The position numbers and the translations under genes are program-made. Source: Odiellus spinosus (lineage: Eukaryota > Arthropoda > Arachnida > Opiliones > Phalangiidae). Taken from it: a stretch of 64,000 bases of DNA. The stretch's first letter is position 1, and each line of letters starts with the position of its first letter. The notes beneath the pieces are model-generated. The model did no database searches. It saw only the letters and a list, made by a program, of their open reading frames with translations, and was not told the origin of the DNA. The stretch spans positions 248,001 to 312,000 of the forward strand of contig OY987225.1 in the NCBI GenBank assembly GCA_963920705.1, given 5' to 3'. Below, one piece after another: positions 24,301 to 36,300 of the stretch.

Positions 24301-27300
24301 GTGTCACGGAAAGATCGTTGAAAAATTCTAATATATATTATCGCAACAGTGAAAATATAAACTTTTTTTTTTTACAATATTCACTGGAATACTACGGCCT
24401 CGCTATGGTCCCGTTGGGTATCTTACAAACTCTGTTGATTGTCACGTGTTCTGGCACGCGATAAGTTAGCGATATTTTTTCCGCAAATAAACTTCATCCA
24501 CATATAGAAAAAAATGATTGCCTTTATGCTTTAAACATCTTTATTTTGAAGCTTTTTAAGAATGCGTCTACCCAGATGTATAAAAATTTATTTTATAATA
24601 AGACTAATACGTAGGATTTGAGAAAAAATGGCGAGTCTCACTTTAAGCTGGAATTTTTTTTAACTTAATCCAGAAACTATAGGCTTAACAAAGATCCATT
24701 TACAGTTTTATATCTTTTATTTAACCATCGAGTCTCTGAACGAGCGTGATTTGCCTAGAAGATATCAAAAAAACAATAATTAATGATAGTCCTTATCTCG
24801 CTTCACTGCCCCATTTTTTGCTTTCAATGTGTTAAACTAAATACGCAAGTGTTATCTATATTCATTGTGTTTTTAATTTAAGCGTGACTGCAACTATGTA
24901 CGTGATAGTTTAAAAACTTTAAACCATTCAAAAATTTAATTCCATTTTTGTCACGAAGCGAAATAGTTTAACCGTGTAGATTTTAATAAAATATTTGCTT
25001 AAAAAATATAAATGAATATCGCGAGCCTATATTACTCTAATCTAATTAAAAGAATATTGAAGTTTTATTTCCACCTATTAACGTAATTACTAATCTTGAG
25101 TTCTGTTTGCGAGAGATCTACAGGGGGATTTTAAGAAAAAAAAAAGTAGCTTATCTATGTAGGAATAAAATTGACTTTGTTAATCTACTACCATTTTATT
25201 TAAAGTTTAATAAATGTCCGTGGGATTTAAATCATCTAAACTTGTTATTTATTAGAAATATTATAAATTATTAGTCTAGTATCTACAAAACTCTATGTGG
25301 GCCTGAGCCCACATAGTTAACTAAAGGATAATCATACTAGTTAATTACAACTGTTATCGTCGATGTTTCCGTGCGAGAATAAGACTAAATGACATTGAGA
25401 AGCGCTGAAGCGAAAGTGAGTTATCCCTGATACAATGATATCTCAACTAGCCTTTCCTAGGTGGCGCCCCACATAGGTTGAAAGGTAAACTAACAGGGGT
25501 AAACCAATCATATTCTAACAGACTTTGAGCGCGTGCGTCTGGCGCTTGTTAAGCTAGTTAATTTTCTTGAAACTCAACCGCGATGTTTTGGCAAAGGGAA
25601 TTCGATTTGCACGCGCTCAATGTTCATTTTATCCATCCATAGAAGCTATTGGGTTTTTGATCTAAACCACCTTATGGATGCTAGTTAAGCCTACACTCAT
25701 TTCTAGCTGGAGAAAATCTGTATTTTAAGCCTAAAGGGGAATTGACTATCGCTATCGGATAACGCCAAACTTATTATCGTTAGGGCTATAACTCGGTTAG
25801 CGGAGCACCTTGTACTTATTTATCCCGAAACAAATGAACTTTCTCCTAGGTTTTCCCAACATGGATGGCAGTAGGCAAATCAGAACTCTTTGTCTCTCTT
25901 GAAGAGCGATTTCTCTTTTTTTTTTTCAAAATCTTGTCTCTGTACAATTATATAATTCTAATTTATTTCTTCTAAGAAGAGATATCTAAATAATTTATGT
26001 TTACGCACGAGGCATCCCTCCCTTTGAGAGCCTAGTTCGAAATCCATTACCTTTACTTAAGCCTTTATCCTTGATGAGGGCGAAGGCGGGATAGATTCGG
26101 CTTCATGAACAGCGGGACTTAGTACTTTCAAACTTACTTTAACGGAGAAGCGGCTAGAAACGTGTAGATAGTCGTCTGGAACTCTGCTTAGACAATGTCA
26201 GAACTTACGCGAGAGATGATGCGACACTCGCGAAATTTGATGTAACGAACGCGACAGGGTTATGACTTGGGTGCTGGAAATAAAAATAGAGTTCAACCCC
26301 CTACAAAAAAAGTTAGTCTTAAGAGGTCTTGGGGAAGTCTTTCATTACGTCAAGAAGTCTCGGGGTAATCTTAAAAGACTTCCCTGAGACTTTTGTAGAG
26401 TTCTTGAGGGCCTCTTCAGATCAGACTAACTTTTTTCGTTAAGGGACAGCTGACACGTTGCATTTTCTTTGTAAATTTTTTACATTACGATAAGAATCAA
26501 TATAAAATCAGTTGTTGTAAGGTTGCATTCTCCATTTTAAGTTGGAAATGGATGTTTAACTTTTAAAGTAAACTCAACAGGGTTTCGTGGAGATAATGTT
26601 ACTCGTCCTTTAAGAGTCTCCGGCCAACAAAAGCCTAGTTTTTGAAGTTTTGCTCTAGAACTAAAACTCTAGCTTCCTTCTTGATTCGTAGTATTTTAAA
26701 TGCTAAGGAGTTACTTTGGACGTATTTTGCTAAGAATGATGTATTTGTTTCAGCTGGTTGGAGGAGAATTTGACATGGAGCTTAACTTTGTTATTCAACA
26801 AAATCAGAACATAGTTCATATGCTAGACCTATTGGATCATTGCCCAGCTAGTCTTCAGGTAATTATAACGCTAATCACGCGTTTCTGCTATAATAATGAC
26901 AAAGGTCTTATAAAATTAAAGCTAGCAAAAATTGTACGCAACGACTATCATCAGGATATCGGCGCAGTTAAGAAGAGTATTTATTAAAAAATTTTAGGCC
27001 AGAAATATTACTAAGAAATGATTTTTAAGATTGGAGAAACGATTATTAGAACTTATTGACTAAACGTACGTAAAAATAGCCTCGAAATTCAATTTTTTGC
27101 TACAATTGAGTCGGGTTGCGTGGCTACTTCATTAATACAATGCATCCTGATGTATGGGAACCATTATAGCTTGATAATTTGGTAATTATTGTTATCGCTT
27201 AAATATGATTAAAGGTTAAATAATTCTGTCTGTTTGTATTATAGTAATAATTTTTCTCTAGCTTTATAATTTTTGAAACTTCTTAACTATATTGATATCC

Positions 27301-30300
27301 CTATGAAAGCCTAAATAAAGCCAAAACTATAGTCGATGTACAATTTTAAAATTTATTGCTCGCAGTAAAGACCTTTGCTATCGTTTTAATTTGTTGTAAT
27401 TATTGGCCACTTTTATTTCAAAAGGCCGAGATATGGAGCGTATTTATAGCCATTCTGCGAAAAAGTTTAAGAAATCTTCAAGCGTGCACGGAGGTGTCTC
27501 TTATAGAACACATCTTGAAACGACTCCCTCACATGGAAGATGTTGTCGCTGGTATTTATCATTTTATTAATTCTTACAGAATATTTTTCGCTTCTAGTAG
27601 TCGGGGCTCAGATATTCATTTGTGGCGTAAAATTCATTATTGTACTTGTGGTAACGAATAAAAATAAAAGTTCATTGTGGCACTGGTTATATTGGGTTAA
27701 GTTTAGTTTAAAGTAAAAATCAATTTTAAATCATTTTGCAATTGAAATAGGCAATGAAATCTTCTTGGTTTTCATTTTTCCCGTGATTTGAAAAAAACCA
27801 AAAAGACTAAAATCATATTGTTGTTAGGTTGACACGCTTGACTATTTTTCAGACCTTCTGATTGAGATGATGGGTGTTCTAGCTAGCTACAGCGTTACTG
27901 TTCATGAACTGAAGCAATTAGTCAGCTGTATGAAAGCCGAAAATGGAAAATGGGTAAGTTTCAATTCATTTCAACTTAAAAATGTTTGTAAAAAATATCG
28001 AACCTCACTGAAATTTTCGTGGTAAATCGCAGTTATTTATCACATGGTTCCTGTTGGAATATGATATTTCAAAATACAAATGCTTGGGATGTCTTTTAGA
28101 CCTTTTAGTTCAACGAGAAGCTAAGTTAGAAATGGCTAATGAACCAATCTAACGCTAATCGCGCGTAATCTCTAAATACGCATCTTTTCAAAGACTGACT
28201 CTCATTGTTATCAGCGTGACTAAACTTTATCAAGTTATAGGGGAGATTTCCGTTAACCGACCCCCCCCCCCCACTAAATAGCGATGGTTATAGACTATTT
28301 AGGACTTGGGGAGTTCGGAAAAAATAATAAAAAAAATCTCAGACCATCGGAAGTTTGAGAAAAACGTATTTGAAAATTTGAAATTCCCATGCTAAAATCC
28401 CATAGAATGCGCCATAGGTTGGGTTGGGTTGAGTTATTTTAGGTTGGGTTGGGTTTGGTTTATTTTAGGTTGGGTTGGGATAGAATCTATGGGATTTAAC
28501 ACGCAAACTTCAAATTTTGAAATGTGTTTTTCTCAAACTTCTGATGGTTGAAGAATTTAAGTATTTTTTTTCTGAACTCCCCAGGTCCTAATTAGTTGAA
28601 AACCTTCGTTATTTGGTGGGGGTCGGTTATCGGAAACCTTGCCAAGTTAAAGAATAAAAAAATTCTTTCTGAAAATACTGCAATTTTTTTAAGTAACTGT
28701 GATATAGCGTGAAACCTAAGAATATTAACAATTCTCACCTGCTGTAAAGGGTGAATTTTTTATTCTTTATTGATTAATATCCAAATCTACCCGTAAAAAA
28801 ATTTACAAACAAATATTAAACTTGAAATGAATTAAAAACTTACCTGAAAAATAGGCTTAGCTGGATTTATGGAGATCAGCTGAATTGGTTTGCGTTGATG
28901 GGTCCATGGATGTATAAAGAACTAACGTTCGTGGATATTGCACTCCGACAAAAACGTGTCAACAGAATTCGCGATGTTCATTGGCGCCATCTAGTAACGA
29001 TGTTTGTCGTTAGACAGGAAGTGTGACATTACGTCACATTTGAAATTAGAAAACTGCAGAACGTGCGGACGACAATTTGTAAAACAGGAAATTCGTTTCG
29101 CCAAAATTTCCCAAAAAGCGCCACACTTCCGCCGTCGATAGCGGACGAAATTATTCGAAATCGCGATCTACTGAAAATGCCTTACAGAAGGTACGAGCGC
29201 AATATCCATGAACGTTAGTTCTTTATACATCCATGATGGGTCAGAGTATAGGCCTGTCTTTAAGGCGAGATCTCCGTGAGACTTCCATTAACTTTCGTGG
29301 TGGCTAGCGCATCAATCCAAAGAAATTCTATGAATCTCCATGAATCCAGCTAAGCCTATTTTCCGGGAAAGTTTTTAATTTATTTGTAGTTAGTAAAAAT
29401 TTTACTGGTGATTTAGGCCTTTTTAAATGATAAGGGATTTATAAAAAATCACTTGTTTGCATTCTCCTTTTAAAAGATAAAAATGAATAGCAAAATCTTG
29501 CGTTCATAAGCGTCCTCTAACGGCAAACAGTGTGGGCAAAATTACAAAGAAAACCTCACAGGGTTGCCACAGGTCAGGAAAAAAGGGAAAACAGGGAAAA
29601 GTCTGGGAATTTGAAAATGAACCAAAAACGTCAGGGAATTTTAAGATATTTTAAAAAGTCGAGGATCTTTCAAGAAGCCAGAAAATTCCAATCATTATCT
29701 GCAGAAAAGATTCTCAGCTGACCGTGTCAGTTGTGTAGATTAGAACAAAGATACGCCTGCAACAAAGTTTGGCAAGACAATATAAAAATAAAAGGTTATA
29801 AATCAGCTGAAACGGTCAGGGAAAAACCTGGAAAAGTCAGGGAATTTGAATCTGAAAAAACTGTGGCAACCCTGCCTCATGCGTGTCTGTTATGGATTTG
29901 TTGGCGTTGATTTGTTTTGCAATTCCTATGGCCTGTTAGATTACTCCCCGCATTTCTTGTTCATCTTTTAGTTCTCACTGAATCCTTTTAGTTACAAACC
30001 AATAAAAAATAACTGGTTTTAGTGACCCTCACTATTACATTCTCTATTAATTTTGAAACAGCTGCGACATTCGGTAAAACTGTTGTCCGTTCTTCGTCAA
30101 ATGCCTGAAAGACACGGACCAGATACGGTTTTCAGTTTTCCCCCCAATTGCTTGTTCATCTTTTAGTTCTCATTGATTCCTTTTAGTTACAAACCAATAA
30201 AAAATAACTGGTTTTTAGAGACCCTCGAAAACATATATCCAATTCACTATTACATTCTCTATTAATTTTGAAACAGCCGCGACATTCGGTAAAACTGTTG

Positions 30301-33300
30301 TCCGTTCTTCGTCAAATGCCTCAAAGACACGGACCAGATACGTTTTTCAGTTTTCCCGGGAAAAAGGGCGCTGTAAGTGGAGTCAATTGAATTTAACGTT
30401 TAGATAATGTCCATTTGAGATCTTTTAACGTTTCGCAGGCAATAGCCTTGCCTCCATTAGCGAGGTGGCCTTATCAGAATGGCTGGACGTTCAGCACTTG
30501 GTTTAGGCTGGATCCTATCAACAGCGTTAATATCGAAAGAGAGCAACCGTATTTATATTGGTGAGTTTTAGGTTCTAATCTCGGCGTAAACCTTTCATTT
30601 AAATTAAGAGCGTATATTAATTTTTGAACAGCTTTAGAACGAGTAAAGGTGTTGGATATTCCGCTCATTTTGTGGGAAACTGTTTAGTTTTCACCTCGAT
30701 GAAAGTCAAAGGAAAGGGATACCAGCACTGTGTCAAATATGAATTTCAACCCCGAAAGGTAAAACATTAAAGCTCTCGTCATTTTTTCTAACTAAATATA
30801 TTTAGATCAATTCTAAACCTTTTTGGATGAACTTGTTTTTAAAATAACTTCCAAATTAAAATGAATAAATATTTCACGTGCGACTTCAAAACCTCCCTTG
30901 ATCGAGCATTTTACAATTACTTTTTCTAGAAATCTACTTTCATTGTAGCAATGATGCTCTTAGCCCCAGTCAAAATTTTAGTTTATCCCGTTGTAGTCAC
31001 ACACCACAGTAAATCAAACAAGATTTCCAAGAGATTTTAAAGTAGACACATAACCTGACTAATTTTGAGCTTCGTCAAATCATTTTGTGACCGGTTAACT
31101 TAATTTTAACCCATTATTGTAAAAATATGGAATATTTTAAAAGTACACGCGAAACCTGGCTTATTTGTAATCGAAGAGTCGTTGATTTAATATGAATTAT
31201 CTACCGGACAAACGCTCCCAGAGTTAAATCAAATTTGACTGCCCTTGTTAACAGTCGCGAAGACGATATAGTAAAAACTTTTTGTTCTCTTCCGCCTCCT
31301 CTCCGGGAGGTGGAGGTAGATAGAAGGGTGACCAAGTCCTCTTGGATCCATTGCAGTTTTTAGATCTATTTTTGAACATGCTTATCAAGTTTTTTCCATT
31401 TTAGAAAAGCTTTTTGTACAATGTTATTGGTTGGAAGTTCAACCGTATGTTTTATTGATCCTCTATGTTAAAATAAAAACTGTGCCCAAAAATGACGCGG
31501 CACGAGACTTCCGCTAATCCAGCATTGATTTTTTTAAATTCATTTATTTAAACAGTGGTATATGGTGGCCATTGTATACATTTACAATCGTTGGAGTATA
31601 AGCGAGATCAAGTGTTTTGTTAATGGTCAACTAGCTTCAGCCACTGAAATGAGGTGGCTCGTCAATGCTAACGAGGTATTTCAATCATTTTATGTACGAA
31701 TAATGTTGCGAACAGTGGTGGCGCCACAATTTTATCAAATGTCGGCTGATTACTTTTAGAGGCCATATTGAGATTATTTTGGGTCCGTATGGGTCATTGT
31801 TGGATGACTTTAGAATTATGGGTGGGTGCTGTCATGTTTAAACTGTCAACCGTCTCGCCATTTCCTGATTGGTTATTGGCATCTAAGACGATCAGAATAT
31901 TTGTTATAACGTGAGAAACGATTATTATTAGACATATTAAAGAATGAATTGTCTAAAAAGATTGTAGCGAAAAATATACGCATTGTTTAACAGCTGGTGA
32001 TTTATTGAAGGAAAGACATTATGATGACGTTATTGATGATTGGGGTCCATGTTTCAAAACGTCTGCCAGCTACTCCCACATTTCCAACCTGAACATGGCC
32101 AAATCCCTGTGTAACTTGAATCATTTGGTTCAGCCCTCTTTGAGAGTTTTTTTCGGCCCTCTTTGAGTGTATTTTGGGGCTCTTTTTAGTAGTATTTTTG
32201 GGCCCTCTTTGTGAGTATTTTTGGGCCCTCTTTGTGAGTATTTTTGGGCCCTCTTTGTGAGTATTTTTGGGCCCTCTTTGCGAGTATTTTGAGATGATTA
32301 TCAGGGAATTCTGTGAGCCTATTTTCGGGGCCTTCTGTGAGAGGACTTCTGGGACCTTCTTTGAGAGGACTTTCGTGCCCTCTTTGCGAGTATTTTGAGA
32401 TGATTATCAGGGAATTCTGTGAGCCTATTTTCGGGGCCTTCTGTGAGAGGACTTCTGGGACCTTCTTTGAGAGGACTTTCGTGCCCTCTTTGCGAGTATT
32501 TTAATCCCCTCTTGGAATTTCCACATATGTCTGGCGCCGCCACTGGTTGTTCATAATATTTCATTAAGAAAAAGTGTCAAAACTAAACATAGTTTTGACT
32601 ATTGTTATTAAAAAGAGCTTATTGCGTAAATTTGTAGCCTTTTGATAAGTGTTATATCGGAGCTGTTCCCGAGCTGGAAGAAGAGCATGTTTTTTGTGGC
32701 CAAATGTCAGCGGTTTACCTATTCAGCGAATCTTTAACTACCCACCAGATCTGTGCCATGCACAGGCTCGGACCAAGCTATCAGGTTCGTTTCAATTTCC
32801 AATATTCTTTGAGGTGAATCGTCTCTAGTTGTCCTAAGACAATAACGTTGAAAATACTTTGTTTCTGTTAGAGTCAATTTAGGTTTGAAGGAGAAAACAT
32901 TGCCCTCCCAGACAACCTCAAAAAGGTACGATATTTATGATAATCGTAGATGGCACGCTTTCATTTGATGAAATAGATATTTAGTTTAAACAAGGTTTAT
33001 ATATTTAAAGATAAAACTTGATATTATGATTAAATTTATTATAGTTTTGAATTAATTTACAACCACTTCATTTTTCTAGAATAATTTATGCTTAGTTTTA
33101 TCACAAGCCTATTAATTGTTCACCCGTAAGTTTGAGCTCCCCATAGAGCCCTTCGTATACGGCACTATACAGGAAAGAGAGATAGAGATTTGAAGCTGTA
33201 CGCCACCTCGCGGAAAAACTTAGGCTTGCTTGAATACCGCTGATTTTGAGCTAGTTAGAATACCGCTGATTTTGAGCTAGTTAGAATACCGCTGATTTTG

Positions 33301-36300
33301 AGCTAGTTAGAATACCGCTGATTTTGAGCTAGTTAGAATACCGCTGGTTTTGAGCTGGTTAGAATTCCGCTGATTTGAGCTAGGTAGAATACCGCTGATT
33401 TTGAGCTAGTTAGAATACCGCTGATTTTGAGCTAGTTAGAATACCGCTGATTTTGAGCTAGTTAGAATACCGCTGATTTTGAGCTAGTTAGAATACCGCT
33501 GATTTTGAGCTAGTTAGAATACCGCTGATTTTGAGCTAGTTAGAATACCGCTGATTTTGAGCTAGTTAGAATACCGCTGATTTGAGCTAGTTAGAATACC
33601 GCTGATTTTGAGCTAGTTAGAATACCGCTGATTTTGAGCTAGTTAGAATACCGCTGATTTTGAGCTAGTTAGAATACCGCTGATTTTGAGCTAGTTAGAA
33701 TACCGCTGGTTTTGAGCTGGTTAGAATTCCGCTGATTTGAGCTGGTTAGAATTCCGCTGATTTTGAGCTAGTTAGAATACCGCTGATTTTGAGCTAGTTA
33801 GAATACCGCTGATTTTGAGCTAGTTAGAATACCGCTGGTTTTGAGCTGGTTAGAATTCCGCTGATTTTGAGCTAGTTAGAATACCGCTGATTTTGAGCTA
33901 GTTAGAATACCGCTGATTTTGAGCTAGTTAGAATACCGCTGATTTTGAGCTAGTTAGAATACCGCTGATTTTGAGCTAGTTAGAATACCGCTGATTTTGA
34001 GCTAGTTAGAATACCGCTGATTTTGAGCTAGTTAGAATACCGCTGATTTTGAGCTAGTTAGAATACCGCTGATTTTGAGCTAGTTAGAATACCGCTGATT
34101 TTGAGCTAGTTAGAATACCGCTGGTTTTTAGCTGGTTAGAATTCCGCTGATTTGAGCTAGTTAGAATACCGCTGATTTGAGCTAGTTAGAATACCGCTGA
34201 TTTTGAGCTAGTTAGAATACCGCTGATTTTGAGCTAGTTAGAATACCGCTGATTTTGAGCTAGTTAGAATACCGCTGGTTTTGAGCTGGTTAGAATTCCG
34301 CTGATTTGAGCTAGTTAGAATACCGCTGATTTTGAGCTAGTTAGAATACCGCTGATTTTGAGCTAGTTAGAATACCGCTGATTTTGAGCTAGTTAGAATA
34401 CCGCTGGTTTTGAGCTGGTTAGAATTCCGCTGATTTGAGCTGGTTAGAATACCGCTGATTTTGAGCTAGTTAGAATACCGCTGATTTTGAGCTAGTTAGA
34501 ATACCGCTGATTTTGAGCTAGTTAGAATACCGCTGATTTTGAGCTAGTTAGAATACCGCTGATTTTGAGCTAGTTAGAATACCGCTGATTTTGAGCTAGT
34601 TAGAATACCGCTGATTTTGAGCTAGTTAGAATACCGCTGATTTTGAGCTAGTTAGAATACCGCTGGTTTTGAGCTGGTTAGAATTCCGCTGATTTGAGCT
34701 AGTTAGAATACCGCTGATTTTGAGCTAGTTAGAATACCGCTGATTTTGAGCTAGTTAGAATACCGCTGATTTTGAGCTAGTTAGAATACCGCTGGTTTTG
34801 AGCTGGTTAGAATTCCGCTGATTTGAGCTAGTTAGAATACCGCTGATTTTGAGCTAGTTAGAATACCGCTGATTTTGAGCTAGTTAGAATACCGCTGATT
34901 TTGAGCTAGTTAGAATACCGCTGATTTTGAGCTAGTTAGAATACCGCTGGTTTTGAGCTGGTTAGAATTCCGCTGATTTGAGCTAGTTAGAATACCGCTG
35001 ATTTTGAGCTAGTTAGAATACCGCTGATTTTGAGCTAGTTAGAATACCGCTGATTTTGAGCTAGTTAGAATACCGCTGATTTTGAGCTAGTTAGAATACC
35101 GCTGATTTTGAGCTAGTTAGAATACCGCTGATTTTGAGCTAGTTAGAATACCGCTGATTTTGAGCTAGTTAGAATACCGCTGATTTTGAGCTAGCTTGGA
35201 CGCCGGCAATTTTAAGCTAGCTTGGACGCCGGCAATTTTAAGCTAGCTTGGACGCCGGCAATTTTGAGCTAGCCAGTTAAATTTTAAGCGCACTGGTTAC
35301 CCCTATTTTAAGCTACGTCAGATAATTCTGAGCCAGCTTTGTTACCGATCATTTTTAGCCAGCTTTGTTACCGATCATTTTTAGCCAGCTTTGTTACAGG
35401 TAATTCTGAGCCAGCTTTGTTACCGATCATTTTTAGCCAGCTTTGTTACCGATCATTTTTAGCCAGCTTTGTTACCGATCATTTTTAGCCAGCTTTGTTA
35501 CCGATCATTTTTAGCCAGCTTTGTTACCGATCATTTTTAGCCAGCTTTGTTACTGATCACTTTTAGCCAGCTTTGTTACCCATCATTTTTAGCCAGCTTT
35601 GTTACCGATCATTTTAAGCTAGCTTTGTTACCGATCATTTTTAGCTAGTTTAATACCAGGAGACGCGGTAGAGATCGCGAAATTAGAAGTGCAGTCGTAT
35701 TCGGAACATTCCTTTTTCTGTACTAGTGTACTAGTTTGTTTACCTCTCTAGTAAAAGGAATAATTAGACCATTACAAATCAATCTATTTACTTTGAGATG
35801 AAAATACCAAAAGATTTCGATTATACCTTTGTTAGGTTTTGTACGATGGAAAGTTATCAAGCGCTATCGTTTTCATGTACAATCCCGTTGCGACTGATAG
35901 TCAACTATGCCTACAAGCAGCGCCCAAAGGGAACGTCTCGTATTTTACTCACACTCCTCATTCTCTTATGCTTCAGGTAAAAACATTCGCCCTTCCTTAC
36001 AATCTCGTTATTTCACGTAGTAAATGCGCGAGCAATTATTGTATTTGTTTTACAGGATGTCAAATCTGTAACTACACATTCCATCCACAGCACTCTGAAT
36101 TCAATTGGTGGAATTCAGGTAATTTTCCCTTTATATTGTCGAGTCAATCTTCCGCACCACCGCAACCGGAATTAATGACAAACTCTAGCTTTGCTTAAAC
36201 GTTTGTTGAGTTAAAAACTATTATAAGCTAGGTTTAATCATCTTACACTATAAAAACGTTACGTAGGATAATGAAGACAAGTACAAGCGTTAAAATATTC

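Larger units (their letters stand above)
21332..26753. other. NBEA: NBEA intron 1, 5.4 kb
   Basis: It contains a dispersed 300-bp repeat (22986-23285), GGTCAGGG-type repeats (about 23455-23862), the perfect palindrome (24138-24271), an inverted copy of the 300-bp repeat (about 25240-25522), a decayed mariner-like end (about 25530-25680) and MITE copy 7 (26297-26445). No exon is evident. Confidence 0.7.
32926..35835. other. NBEA: NBEA intron 10, mostly satellite
   Basis: About 2.4 of its 2.9 kb is the 26-bp repeat array. The flanking 300 bp at the left and 180 bp at the right hold nothing recognisable. Confidence 0.8.

Noticed and set aside
28260..28273. C14 run as a functional motif
   Set aside because: A homopolymer within a fold-back arm; length is likely to be sequencing- or slippage-dependent.
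32319..32564. 81-codon minus-strand ORF with repeated sequence
   Set aside because: It is the 106-bp minisatellite read on the reverse strand.
33232..35657. CRISPR-like array of short repeats
   Set aside because: Units are head-to-tail without unique spacers, and the context is a eukaryotic intron; it is a satellite.
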